NCBI RefSeq assembly: GCF_014058705.1
Contig: NZ_CP059692.1
Coordinates: forward strand, 2,113,001-2,177,000
Source: Aureimonas mangrovi
GTDB lineage: Bacteria > Pseudomonadota > Alphaproteobacteria > Rhizobiales > Rhizobiaceae
Direction of reading: 5' to 3'
DNA: 64,000 nucleotides
Positions within the stretch are counted from its first letter, which is position 1. Every line of letters begins with the position of its first letter. The notes beneath the pieces are model-generated. The model saw nothing but the letters and a program-made list of their open reading frames with translations. It searched no databases and was not told where the DNA came from. Of this stretch, positions 46,182 through 54,435 are shown one piece after another. The position numbers and the translations under genes are program-made.

Positions 46182-47389
46182 GTCTGATTCTCCTGTGCCG
46201 CCGCGTCCGCCTGGTCGATCGGCACGTTCTGCATCTGCGTGCGGATGACGTCGCCGCCCTCGACGGGCGGGTCGCCCTCGTAGCGGCGGATCTCGTTGAT
46301 CGTCTTGAAGCCGGCACGGCCAGCGATCTCGTGGGCCTCGTAGCGAGCCTTCGTGTCGGTCCGCAGAAGGTCTTCGTAGTTGAACTTCACCGAGAAGCGC
46401 CGCCGCTCCTCTGGTGTCATGATGCGCTTCTCGATGGCGGATTCGATCCGCTTTAGGCGGCTGCGCAGGCCGAGGTTCAGCCAGCTCTGCATGATCGCGG
46501 AGACGCCAGTCCCCCACATCGTCTGCCCCTCGGCAGCGTGCCCGACGAGAACGGGCGGGATGCCGATCCAGCGGCAAACGTCCTCGACGTTGAACCGTCG
46601 GTTCAGGATCATCTCCGCGTCCTTCATCGACAGGCTGATGCCCTTGAAGTCCATGCCGCCTTCCAGGATCATCGCCCACGGTGCGTTCGGACCGCTGTTC
46701 GCCTCGACGAAGCGTTTACGCGCTTCTTCGCGCTGTTCGGGGTTCAGCTTCTCACCAGGCGGCATAACGAAGAAGCCCTTCGTCCGGAGCCCCTTCGAAT
46801 AGGCCTGACCGGCCATCTTCTCGGTCGCGATGGTGATGCTGAGCGTCTGACGCGCGTACTCGACCGGAGAGAAGCCTAGGTCGCCCTCGCCAAACGCCTT
46901 CACGTGGAAGACCTTCTCGGCTGGCAGCACGATCTCCTTGCCGCGGTCCTGGAAGCGATACTCGAGCTTGTCGTTGGCGTTGCGGCGCACGGCGGTGTCG
47001 GCCGGCATCGGGTTAAGCGCAACCCGCCGCGTCCCGATGAAGGACTTCTCGGCGTATCCGTTGCCCGTCGTACCGAGGCCGAGAACGATACCCTCCCAGA
47101 ACTCGATGCTCGTCTGATCGGCGTTTGGGCTCTCATCGAGTAGAGCTTGCAGGGGATGGTCCTTCGCAGGCACCTTCACCCCGTCTGATCGCTTCTCCAT
47201 GACGTCGAGCGACAAACCGGCAACCGTCTCTGCCGTGAGGCGCGTGCCAGCCCAGAACGCGGACAGATTCAGCGCGCTTTTCGCGGTCACGCTCTCGCCG
47301 GCCCACGTATCCCCGCCGCCGAAGAACTCGTAAAGCCCGCCGTCGCGCGCCGTGAGGCGCTTGCCGAAAAGCCGGCTCCAAATGCTCAT
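46178..47389 (-). CDS. Portal protein (HK97 family)
   Basis: A 403-residue portal. It begins MSIWSRLFGK, then TLSITIATEKMAGQAYSKGL, GGMDFKGISLSMKDAEMILN and RWIGIPPVLVGHA, all typical of HK97-type portals; the C-terminus has SVKFNYEDLLRTDTKARYEA. It forms the dodecameric DNA channel at one capsid vertex. Its start shares one base with the large terminase stop. Confidence 0.93.
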   Translation of the reverse strand: MSIWSRLFGKRLTARDGGLYEFFGGGDTWAGESVTAKSALNLSAFWAGTRLTAETVAGLSLDVMEKRSDGVKVPAKDHPLQALLDESPNADQTSIEFWEGIVLGLGTTGNGYAEKSFIGTRRVALNPMPADTAVRRNANDKLEYRFQDRGKEIVLPAEKVFHVKAFGEGDLGFSPVEYARQTLSITIATEKMAGQAYSKGLRTKGFFVMPPGEKLNPEQREEARKRFVEANSGPNAPWAMILEGGMDFKGISLSMKDAEMILNRRFNVEDVCRWIGIPPVLVGHAAEGQTMWGTGVSAIMQSWLNLGLRSRLKRIESAIEKRIMTPEERRRFSVKFNYEDLLRTDTKARYEAHEIAGRAGFKTINEIRRYEGDPPVEGGDVIRTQMQNVPIDQADAAAQENQT

Positions 47390-49119
47390 CAGGCACTCAC
47401 AACGTTCGAGAAGATGTCAGACCAGTCCATGCCCGCCTCCTCGGCGCCGGTGACGAACCGAGCCAGCGCCCCGATATGGGCGACGACGCCGTCGATCTTG
47501 TTTTCGGGTCGGTCCTTGCGGGGATAGACGTTGTCCTTGGCGTCTTCCTTCGCGACTGTGTTCGACAGCATCCAGAGGAAGACAGGGTCGCCGTCATGAG
47601 CGATCTTCCGGGACCGGATGAGGCCTTCCATCGTCTTCATCGGCTCCGAGAAGTTCTGGACGGTCGCGCGCATCTCCACGCAGGTGAGACCCTGCTCTTG
47701 CAGGCGCGTGATGAGATATGCGGCCTGCCACGGGTCGTAGACGACCTCGTCGACCCGGATCGGTAGCGAGAGGATGTCCCCCTCGATCGCCGCAAAGTCG
47801 ATCATGTCGCCATCGGTCTCGACGATCAGGCCTTTCTCGTGCCAACCGCGATAGTGCTCGTTCTCCGGCAGAGCGATGGTCGCCTCCGGCAGGTAGTATC
47901 GGCCGAACCGAACAAACTCCCTGCCCTCGTCGATCAGGCGCTCGGCCACCGGGCAATCCCGGCACTCAGCAAGCTTGATCAGGATCTCCATCGCGGCAAC
48001 GTCGACCTTCGACGCTAGGTCGAGGCTGACGCGCGCCGGCTGGCCGGCGAAATCCTCCAGCTTCAGCAACGGGTCCGCCGCCTCGCTCCAGCGCTGGACG
48101 TTGAAGTAGGCGTTCCGCGCCTGCACCCACATGTTCAAGTGCTTCGTCTTGAACACGCCGACACGGCGGGCGTTCTGGATAGCGTCCTTCTGGCGGGCCT
48201 TCAGGAACTCCCCGCTGACCGAAACGTCGAAGTTCGGGTTCGCCTTGCGCAGCGCCGCCTCGCTCGTCCAGTCATCATCGGCGTCGACGGTGTAGATCAG
48301 CGCAAACAGCTCGTCGTTCTGCCAGACGCCTTCCAGAACCTTCTGCGCGTCCTGCAAGAGCGAGAAGCACGGTCCGGCCAGGTTGTCGCCGGCCGTCGTG
48401 ATGATCAGCAGCAGGGGCTGCTCGCGCGCCCCCATGCCGGTTTCCATCGTGTCGACCTGCGTGTCCGTCTGATGCTCGTGGTACTCGTCGATGATCGCGC
48501 AGCTCGGCGAAGCGCCGTCGCCGGGGTTTCCGATCACCGGTTCGAACCGCGAGCCATTGCCGATGATGTGCAGGTTCGACGCGTTCACCTGCACGCCGAA
48601 GGCGGACAAGAGCGACGGCGTCTTCATCGCCATCAGCCGCGCCGGCCGGAACACCTCCCATGCTTGCTTTTCAGTCGTCGCGCCCGAATACACCTCGGCG
48701 CCGTGCTCGCCGTCGAGCGTCAGCATCCCGAGGCCGACGCCGGCCGCCCAGGTCGACTTCGCGTTCTTGCGCGGCTCGAGGATCAGCGCCTTGCGGAATC
48801 GACGCAGCTCATCCGCCTTGCGGAGCCAGCCGAACAGGCAAGCCGTCTTGAAGCACTGCCACGGCTCGAGCTTCAGCTTCTGCGCCTGCTGCGCCCACTT
48901 CCCCTTCGTGTGCGGCAGAAGCTCGATGAACCGGCACCACTTTTCAGCGGCGCCCGGATCGAACCTGTACGGATATGCCTTCGCCTTGGCCGCCTTCAGG
49001 TCGTCAAGGTGACGCTGGCAGGCAAGCCGCACCCATTTGCAGGCGAGGATCTTGCCGGCCACGACATCACGAGCGTAGCGGTGCGCCGCATCGACATGCG
49101 GGTGAGATGATTTGGCCAT
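47389..49119 (-). CDS. Terminase large subunit
   Basis: A 576-residue packaging motor. The ATPase half has a P-loop variant in EPRKNAKSTWAAG and a Walker B in CAIIDEYHEH; the nuclease half has VSLDLASKVDVAAM and VVYDPWQAAYL with acidic metal ligands. It belongs to the Terminase_1/HK97-like group paired with P27-type small subunits, which suggests cohesive-end packaging. It follows the small subunit after 3 bases. Confidence 0.94.
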   Translation of the reverse strand: MAKSSHPHVDAAHRYARDVVAGKILACKWVRLACQRHLDDLKAAKAKAYPYRFDPGAAEKWCRFIELLPHTKGKWAQQAQKLKLEPWQCFKTACLFGWLRKADELRRFRKALILEPRKNAKSTWAAGVGLGMLTLDGEHGAEVYSGATTEKQAWEVFRPARLMAMKTPSLLSAFGVQVNASNLHIIGNGSRFEPVIGNPGDGASPSCAIIDEYHEHQTDTQVDTMETGMGAREQPLLLIITTAGDNLAGPCFSLLQDAQKVLEGVWQNDELFALIYTVDADDDWTSEAALRKANPNFDVSVSGEFLKARQKDAIQNARRVGVFKTKHLNMWVQARNAYFNVQRWSEAADPLLKLEDFAGQPARVSLDLASKVDVAAMEILIKLAECRDCPVAERLIDEGREFVRFGRYYLPEATIALPENEHYRGWHEKGLIVETDGDMIDFAAIEGDILSLPIRVDEVVYDPWQAAYLITRLQEQGLTCVEMRATVQNFSEPMKTMEGLIRSRKIAHDGDPVFLWMLSNTVAKEDAKDNVYPRKDRPENKIDGVVAHIGALARFVTGAEEAGMDWSDIFSNVVSA

Positions 49120-49122
49120 CCA

Positions 49123-49602
49123 TCACCCCAGAGCTTTGAACGGGTTCTCCTCCGGCTTCTTCGTGACGGAGACCTTCGAGCGGGCCGCGGGCGACAGGCC
49201 GAACTCGGCGAGAAGGGACTGCGCATGACGCATCGCCTCACTGCGCTGCGCGACCGCTGGATGCCCCTTGATCTGTTGGCTGACGATCCGGTCCTCGTCG
49301 TCGCGCTCGATCTGGCTGGTGAAGAACCGCCCGCCGTCCTCGATGACAGCGGTGCAGATCTCGACCTCCTCCAGACGAGAAGCGGCCATCGCCAGCATCG
49401 CCGCATCGGCCGATGACGCGATCCCCATCTCGTCGATCACCGCAACGAGCTGCAGGAACAGTTCAGCGCCTCGATCCGACAGCCACTCCGGCGCGCTCGG
49501 CAGGTCTGCGGCCGCCTTCGGAGCGTCCGGGTTCATCCGACAGGGCTGCGCCGTTCCGGCGACGATCTTCAGGTGATCTGGCTTGCGCTTTCGACCGGCC
49601 AC
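49123..49602 (-). CDS. Terminase small subunit (P27 family)
   Basis: A 159-residue P27-type small terminase. Family landmarks are the N-terminal GRKRKPDHLKIVAGTAQP, then PEWLSDRGAELFLQLV and a helical middle with SRLEEVEICTAVI. It recognises the packaging site, likely in the region between this gene and the HNH gene. It is the first gene of the minus-strand morphogenesis operon. Confidence 0.9.
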   Translation of the reverse strand: MAGRKRKPDHLKIVAGTAQPCRMNPDAPKAAADLPSAPEWLSDRGAELFLQLVAVIDEMGIASSADAAMLAMAASRLEEVEICTAVIEDGGRFFTSQIERDDEDRIVSQQIKGHPAVAQRSEAMRHAQSLLAEFGLSPAARSKVSVTKKPEENPFKALG

Positions 49603-49694
49603 TTTTCACCTCGATTTTGCACGCGCATGAATTTCACTACCCAGCCGGTCTAGGCCCCTTAGCATCCGGACTTTCGGATGCCCCCCCTTCCGGT

Positions 49695-50222
49695 CTAGGC
49701 GAAGGCGAGGGCCAGCACGAAGGCGACGCCGCCGGCGAGGATGGTGCCGACACCTACGCGCAAGGCAGACCAGAGCCGCGCGCCGTTGATCTTCATCCGA
49801 TCGTGGTTGTCAGCAATCGCCTCGGCGTGGTTCGCGCACTGATCAGCCAAAGCATGCTCAAGGGAGACACCTTGCGCCACGTCCGACGCCCAGTCCGAAG
49901 GAGAGCTTCCAGCGAAATCGAAGGCGCTCGGTGCGGCGGTCCGCAGAGCGAGAAGAACCGAAGTCATCAACCCGGCCGCGACCCAAAGGCATATGACGCC
50001 GAGAAGTCTGTGCTGCTCCTGACCGACGATGAACGAGGCCGAAGCACCTATCAGCACAACGATGGCTGCGGACATGAAGCCGACTAGCGTCATCGCTCTC
50101 TGATCGGCAGCCAGGGCTACAGTCTGTTGACTCGCCAAGTGCAGTTCGGCTTCCCTTAGCATCTCTCTAAGCGTGTCCGCGTCTGCCTTCCGCAGGCGCT
50201 CGGAAAGAGGCAGATCGGTCAT
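49695..50222 (-). CDS. Hypothetical membrane protein near the terminase
   Basis: A 175-residue protein with a helical N-terminus (LRKADADTLREMLREAELHL), two central membrane helices (TLVGFMSAAIVVLIGASASF and LLGVICLWVAAGLMTSVLLA) and one C-terminal helix (VGVGTILAGGVAFVLALAFA). The layout, a soluble helical stretch with three membrane helices, resembles small membrane effectors, but no family is claimed. It is divergent from a short Pro/Lys-rich frame. The 92 bases between it and the terminase hold no gene. Confidence 0.6.
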   Translation of the reverse strand: MTDLPLSERLRKADADTLREMLREAELHLASQQTVALAADQRAMTLVGFMSAAIVVLIGASASFIVGQEQHRLLGVICLWVAAGLMTSVLLALRTAAPSAFDFAGSSPSDWASDVAQGVSLEHALADQCANHAEAIADNHDRMKINGARLWSALRVGVGTILAGGVAFVLALAFA

Positions 50223-50382
50223 GCTCGTTCCTTCCGTCGAAGCTCAACCACAGAAGCGTCCAACTGGCACTAAGGGCCCATCCGGCGAAACGCACGGAAA
50301 CAAGAGTGTCGGTGACTCCAAGCCTACGCCTAAGCCGGCTCCGAAGCCCAGTCCCAAGCCGAAAGGTGGCAAGAAGGGCTAG
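50221..50382 (+). CDS. Possible 53-residue Pro/Lys-rich protein
   Basis: ATG at 50221 (AGAGG upstream) opens a 53-codon frame with a PKPxPKP-type tail (KPAPKPSPKPKGGKKG). The composition is low complexity and basic. It starts two bases from the divergent membrane protein start, so a shared promoter gap is absent. Coding status is uncertain. Confidence 0.3.
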   Translation: MLVPSVEAQPQKRPTGTKGPSGETHGNKSVGDSKPTPKPAPKPSPKPKGGKKG

Positions 50383-50400
50383 GTCCTTCGGCGGTTCTCT

Positions 50401-50721
50401 TCACCTGCCCTTCTCCTCGCGCTGCTTCTCGCGGTCGTGGTGCGGCTTGCACAGGGCCTGCCAGTTCGAGCGTGACCAGAACAGCGCCGGATCGCCTCGA
50501 TGCGGAACGATGTGATCGACCACGGCGGCCGGCTCGACCGTTCCCGCATCCTGGCAGCGGCAGCAGAGCGGATGCTCGGCGAGGAACTGAGCCCGCGCCT
50601 TCTGCCACTTCGAGCCGTAGCCTCGCGAGGCTGACGAGCCGCGCCGGTCGTCGTGCTGGCGATCCCGCTCCCTCTTCGTCCGGGCACCAACGGGGCGATG
50701 CATAGGCGAGCGAACGGGCAT
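50401..50721 (-). CDS. HNH endonuclease
   Basis: A 106-residue HNH nuclease: a zinc-binding CxxC (HPLCCRCQDAG), the catalytic VDHIVPH and an Asn/His region (SNWQALCKPHH). HNH proteins beside the terminase are often needed for cohesive-end cleavage in HK97-type phages. It lies upstream of the small terminase on the same strand, interrupted by the membrane-protein gene. An alternative start is the ATG at 50703. Confidence 0.85.
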   Translation of the reverse strand: MPVRSPMHRPVGARTKRERDRQHDDRRGSSASRGYGSKWQKARAQFLAEHPLCCRCQDAGTVEPAAVVDHIVPHRGDPALFWSRSNWQALCKPHHDREKQREEKGR

Positions 50722-50786
50722 CTCTATTCAATCGCCTTGCCGCTGATCCGATCAACTGCTGTGCTGGTTCGACTGGAGGAATCGCA

Positions 50787-51962
50787 ATGGCGAAAGCTTT
50801 TTATGCCGGACCATCTAAGGATTTTGGAGGTCAGATTATTGTCAGGCAACGATCTGACATTGCCGCGGCTGTCGCCGCCATCGGAAAAGCGTACAGTTGG
50901 CTACCGGGAGCTACGGGGCATCCGAACATCAAAGACCAAGCTCGGCAGCTACTTGATAATCGCCTTAACGCACTTCGTAAGATCTCAAACTTAACATCTA
51001 ATGACGATCAGGTTCGGAAGCTTCTAGACGACGCTCTCAACGCACCAACTTCCATCCCAGTCGATGGGAGCCGCGACTTAAAGCTTATAGATCGTCTTAG
51101 AGAAGTCCACGGCGACAACGTGGCCGCATCAGCCCTCTTGCACGTCATGGGTGGGAGCACCGCATTGGGCGGCTATCAGGTTCAGATGGGTGCTACTGCA
51201 GTCACGCTTGTACGCCTCGGGCTGGGAAACGATTTCGCTGAGTCGACGCGCAAAAGTGTCAAACGCGTCTACGATCAGTTCCGCCGACAGGCCGCTCAGG
51301 CAGACGCCGCTAGAGATGAATACACCGCCAAGATGGGACGGCATGTGTCCCGGCAGTTGCGCATCCACAAGGCGGTGATCAAACGCTTCAAAGCTAGCGA
51401 GTATGTCCGCCGAGAAAATTTCGATGAGGCCCAGGAAGGGGCTCGCAACGAGATCGGCGCGCTAATTTCACTGTATCAGGAACACCTCAAACTAAAGGCA
51501 CCGGTAGATTATTGGACACAGAAAGCCTCTCAGCATCGAAGCCAATCAATCGCGTACCGCAATCTAGCGTCGAAGGCCGGCTTGAGTTGCGGAGTGCTTC
51601 TCCTCGTCTTCCTAGCGGTTCTCGCTAAAGCTTCCCTGAACTACGCTGCGGCTGACGCAAACCCATCAACGCTGCTCATATTCGCGACCATGGGTGTCGT
51701 CGCGACGACTGGCGTTTTGTGGGCGATGCGGATTATCGTTCGGCTGTTTCTGAGCGAACACCATCTCGCTATCGACGCGGAAGAACGCGCGACGATGGCT
51801 CTAACGTACTTAGCCCTTACAGCCGAGGATAAGGTCGATACTGAGGATCGACAGCTGGTTCTCGCATCGCTCTTTAGACCGACAGCAGATGGCATCGTTA
51901 AGGACGACGCTGCTCCGGTTTTTGGTCCCAGCGGCATTCTTTCTTCCATGGCGACAAGATGA
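50787..51962 (+). CDS. Membrane protein with DUF6161-like C-terminus
   Basis: A 391-residue protein: a helical soluble N-terminal two-thirds with AQADAARDEYTAKMGRHVSR, then two membrane helices (GVLLLVFLAVLAKASL and LIFATMGVVATTGVLWAMRI), then a conserved-looking tail LFLSEHHLAIDAEERATMAL, RQLVLASLFRPTADGIVKDD. That tail matches what I recall of DUF6161, a family of unknown function. GGAGG precedes the ATG. The gene is clearly more AT-rich than its neighbours and is read against the morphogenesis genes, so it looks like a separately acquired prophage cargo gene, possibly for exclusion of other phages. Confidence 0.7.
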   Translation: MAKAFYAGPSKDFGGQIIVRQRSDIAAAVAAIGKAYSWLPGATGHPNIKDQARQLLDNRLNALRKISNLTSNDDQVRKLLDDALNAPTSIPVDGSRDLKLIDRLREVHGDNVAASALLHVMGGSTALGGYQVQMGATAVTLVRLGLGNDFAESTRKSVKRVYDQFRRQAAQADAARDEYTAKMGRHVSRQLRIHKAVIKRFKASEYVRRENFDEAQEGARNEIGALISLYQEHLKLKAPVDYWTQKASQHRSQSIAYRNLASKAGLSCGVLLLVFLAVLAKASLNYAAADANPSTLLIFATMGVVATTGVLWAMRIIVRLFLSEHHLAIDAEERATMALTYLALTAEDKVDTEDRQLVLASLFRPTADGIVKDDAAPVFGPSGILSSMATR

Positions 51963-52139
51963 GCTGGGGCACCACCCACAGGTAGCGATGCGGACAGAGG
52001 CAGGTTGGAGCGCTACCTCGCCTGCCCGCGCTCCACCACCGCGCCCCACTTCGTTTCCGATGGGCTCGATGAAGCGCTACCCCATACGAAAACCCCGCCG
52101 GGCCGGAGCGCGACGGGGTTCGAATAAATGCGCATTTTC

Positions 52140-52180
52140 TGCGTATTAAACTTGCTTAATACGCAATTTCTGCGTATAAG
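52140..52180 (+). promoter_or_regulatory. Promoter with overlapping palindromic operator
   Basis: A perfect inverted repeat (TGCGTATTAA, 6 bases, TTAATACGCA; 52140-52165) covers a -35 like TTGCTT (52152-52157). A -10 like TATAAG (52175-52180) follows after 17 bases. A partial direct repeat of CTGCGTAT occurs at 52139 and 52170. This should drive the 27-residue peptide and XRE gene under repressor control. Confidence 0.7.
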
Positions 52181-52222
52181 AAAGGTGTCAGGCAGTTCCG
52201 CCTGACTGCAAAGGAGAAGGCC

Positions 52223-52306
52223 ATGTCCTACGAGACAGCCAGCCTGATCCTTCAAGCCTTAAGCGTGATCATCGCCCTAGCAAGCCTGATCATCGCCTTG
52301 AGGTAA
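52223..52306 (+). CDS. 27-residue hydrophobic peptide (holin-like toxin type)
   Basis: ATG at 52223 has a near-perfect AAGGAGAAGG site. The peptide is a polar start (SYETASL) and one membrane helix (ILQALSVIIALASLIIAL) with a final Arg. The YETxSLxLQ-plus-helix layout resembles the short holin-like toxins (Hol-Tox type) best known from Firmicutes; this is resemblance of layout only. It stands between an operator-bearing promoter and an XRE regulator, so it is a real, regulated small gene rather than a chance frame. Confidence 0.6.
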   Translation: MSYETASLILQALSVIIALASLIIALR

Positions 52307-52313
52307 GAAGCGG

Positions 52314-52338
52314 CCGGGGGGCCGGTGAGGTCCCCCGG
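52314..52338 (+). other. GC-rich hairpin between peptide and XRE gene
   Basis: A 7-8 bp stem of C/G (52314-52321 with 52332-52338) lies just after the peptide stop. No T-run follows, so it is more likely an mRNA-stability or partial attenuation element than a full terminator. Confidence 0.45.
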
Positions 52339-52376
52339 TTGCAGCCTCAAGATAGACCTCAAAAGGTTGCTGATCA

Positions 52377-52640
52377 ATGACCCTCGAAGAGTTCATCGCC
52401 CTACGCAAGCACCTCGGTCTTACGCAGGCAGAGATGGCGCATCGCATGGGCCTGAGCACCCGCTCTCTCAACGCCATCGAAAGCGGCAGCACTCCTTTGC
52501 GAACGCTTCACATCCGTACCGCCGAGCGCATCGCAATGATCCGCGCCGTCGTAGAGAACGACCCGATGCTCGTGCCCGACGAGGTCCGTGCCCAATGCAC
52601 CCGAATTCACCAGCTTGCGACGGGGCAGCGTATCGACTGA
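52377..52640 (+). CDS. XRE-family regulator
   Basis: An 87-residue DNA-binding protein with one helix-turn-helix (LTQAEMAHRMGLSTRSLNAI, about residues 15-35) typical of Cro/CI-like repressors, and a short C-terminal helix instead of a sensor domain. It probably binds the palindrome over the promoter upstream and controls its own operon, including the hydrophobic peptide. Confidence 0.8.
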   Translation: MTLEEFIALRKHLGLTQAEMAHRMGLSTRSLNAIESGSTPLRTLHIRTAERIAMIRAVVENDPMLVPDEVRAQCTRIHQLATGQRID

Positions 52641-52644
52641 AACG

Positions 52645-52669
52645 AAAAAGGCCCGCTCACCGGCGGGCC
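52645..52669. terminator. Bidirectional terminator between XRE gene and acidic protein gene
   Basis: A 7 bp stem (52650-52656 with 52663-52669) has five T on its minus-strand exit. It ends the minus-strand acidic-protein gene and probably the XRE transcript. Confidence 0.8.
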
Positions 52670-52724
52670 ATGCGAGCGAAAGGCGGGAGCCCGTTCAGAC
52701 ACCCGCCCTCTCACTGCCTAGCGG

Positions 52725-52925
52725 TTAGATGATGTTCCGCTCGTCCCTCTTGCCCGAACCGATCTCGTTCAGGCCGCCGGCTGACGTCTCATCGACGTCG
52801 CCGTCGTCTTCGTCCTCATCTTCGAGGCCTGCATCGTCCTCGGGAACGATGACATCCGGGTCCAGCGGTTCGCCGTCCGGCAGCTTCTCGTTCGGGTTCT
52901 GGGTGACTGGGTTGGTCTCTGACAT
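52725..52925 (-). CDS. Small acidic protein
   Basis: A 66-residue, very acidic protein (GLEDEDEDDGDVDETSAGG) with an excellent ribosome site (GAGGAGG). It has no recognised domain. Such acidic small proteins can act as DNA mimics or anti-nuclease factors in phages, but nothing here proves it. It is divergent from the EAL gene. Confidence 0.55.
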   Translation of the reverse strand: MSETNPVTQNPNEKLPDGEPLDPDVIVPEDDAGLEDEDEDDGDVDETSAGGLNEIGSGKRDERNII

Positions 52926-53046
52926 TCCTGCCTCCTCTGGCTGCGAAAGGAAGTCAGCGGAGGACTGAGATGTTCCGAAGCGGCAAAGGTCCACGCAAGC
53001 GAACCGCTGTACAAAGGTTCGTCGTAGTCCGAAGGCAGCGCACTCA

Positions 53047-53796
53047 ATGGCCGAAACTTGTAGTGGCTGCCGGGATGGACCCCCCTTCCCCATTGAAATC
53101 ACGATGGCATTCCAGCCGATCGTCGACCTGACCACGCAAAATGTCTTCGCCTACGAAGCACTGGTACGAGGTGTCGATGGCCAGGGCGCCGGTGAAGTCC
53201 TCTCGTCGGTCACAGCTGGAAATCGCTACCGCTTTGACCAACTTTGCCGTGTGAAAGCCATCGAACTGGCAGGCAGACACATGCCCGGTTCGACGGCGCG
53301 GCTTTCAATCAACTTCCTTCCGAACGCGGTCTATGAGCCGCGTGCCTGCATCCGAGCATCATTGAATGCCGCGCATGACGTGGGCTTTGATCCGACACGA
53401 CTGATGTTCGAGTTCACGGAGAATGAGCAGGTGATGGACACCGCCCATCTCGAGAACATCGTACGCAGCTACAACCGAATGGGCTTTACCACCGCCTTGG
53501 ACGATTTCGGCGCTGGCTTCGCAGGGCTTTCGCTGCTGTCAAAATTCCAGACCGACGTCATCAAGATCGACATGGAGATCACCCGCGACATCGATACGTC
53601 GCGGGCAAAACAGGCGATCGTCAAAGGCATTCTCGATATCGCCGGCGCCCTCAGCATCAAGGTCATCGCAGAAGGCATCGAGACGTCAGATGAAGTCAGA
53701 ACGCTTCAGGCAGCCGGCGTGAACCTCTTCCAAGGCTACTACTTCGCCAAACCTGAAAGGGAGACCTTTCGCACCGCTTTCCCGATGATGCGTTAA
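53047..53796 (+). CDS. Stand-alone EAL-domain c-di-GMP phosphodiesterase
   Basis: A 249-residue protein that is essentially one EAL domain. All key residues are visible: YEALVRG (EAL), Asn in LSINFLPN, Glu in FEFTENE, DDFGAG, Lys in VIKIDMEI, Glu in IAEGIET and Gln in FQGYYFAKP. It should hydrolyse c-di-GMP to pGpG and favour motility over attachment. It has no sensor, GGDEF or membrane part. It lies within the prophage in an otherwise regulatory/accessory segment, divergent from a small acidic protein. Confidence 0.9.
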   Translation: MAETCSGCRDGPPFPIEITMAFQPIVDLTTQNVFAYEALVRGVDGQGAGEVLSSVTAGNRYRFDQLCRVKAIELAGRHMPGSTARLSINFLPNAVYEPRACIRASLNAAHDVGFDPTRLMFEFTENEQVMDTAHLENIVRSYNRMGFTTALDDFGAGFAGLSLLSKFQTDVIKIDMEITRDIDTSRAKQAIVKGILDIAGALSIKVIAEGIETSDEVRTLQAAGVNLFQGYYFAKPERETFRTAFPMMR

Positions 53797-53803
53797 AGCT
53801 CAA

Positions 53804-53837
53804 CAAAAAGGCGGGAGCCCGAATTGGACTTCCGCCT
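53804..53837 (-). terminator. Terminator of the minus-strand replication operon
   Basis: A 6 bp stem (53809-53814 with 53832-53837) is followed on the minus strand by TTTTTG. It lies about 30 bases past the stop of the DUF6362-like gene and also past the EAL gene. Confidence 0.65.
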
Positions 53838-53868
53838 GGGACTTCGTACCGGGCAGTCGGCGGGCTTC

Positions 53869-54435
53869 TCAGCTCGCCTGTCGCCACCCGCGCAACGAAC
53901 CTGATCTTATCAAGTTCGAGGTCGTTTCTGCCGGTTCGTGAGACACCTGTCCATCCAGGTCGGCGGGCAACGGAATGCCCTTGTGGTCGAGCGCGTCCGC
54001 GATGCCCTGACAAGCGCGGGCGATCCAGCGGTATGTTGTTCGTCTAACCCAGCCCTTTTTCGCTGGGTTGCGCCGATTGCGAGCCGAAACAGCGCGATCC
54101 CAATCCCATCCGCGTGCCCTCACGACCGCATGCCGCATCAGCACTTCGCGCAAGTCCGGCGTCGGCACGAATGCTGGCACCCACGCGAGCGCCTGGTCGG
54201 CCCGGCTGATGTCCGCGGCGGTCGCCCTCGCCCGGCGCAAGACCGCCCTCGCCTTCGCATCGTTGTCGTTCGCCTTCGCTCGGCCGCCGGCGGTGAACTC
54301 GTCCTTCACTTCGCGAAGGATCGGCGGCATCGTCGAACCGTAGGCTTGCGGTCCCGTGCGTATCGGCAATGCGTCGTAGACCTCGCACGCCCGGATCAGC
54401 TCCTCGAGCACAAGCTCCCTCGTCCAGCCGGTCAT
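53869..54435 (-). CDS. DUF6362-like phage protein
   Basis: A 188-residue basic protein beginning TGWTRELVLEELIRACEV and ending in a region with GWVRRTTYRWIARACQGIAD, which resembles helix-turn-helix-containing DUF6362 proteins of alphaproteobacterial phages. It may bind DNA and act late in replication or in the switch to late genes. Its start overlaps the preceding stop by 4 bases. Confidence 0.6.
   Translation of the reverse strand: MTGWTRELVLEELIRACEVYDALPIRTGPQAYGSTMPPILREVKDEFTAGGRAKANDNDAKARAVLRRARATAADISRADQALAWVPAFVPTPDLREVLMRHAVVRARGWDWDRAVSARNRRNPAKKGWVRRTTYRWIARACQGIADALDHKGIPLPADLDGQVSHEPAETTSNLIRSGSLRGWRQAS

Noticed and set aside
52088-52122. Hairpin AACCCCG...CGGGGTT as terminator of the DUF6161-like gene
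   Set aside because: It has no T-run on the plus side; the minus-side T-run serves no gene I can identify there. It may still end transcription weakly.
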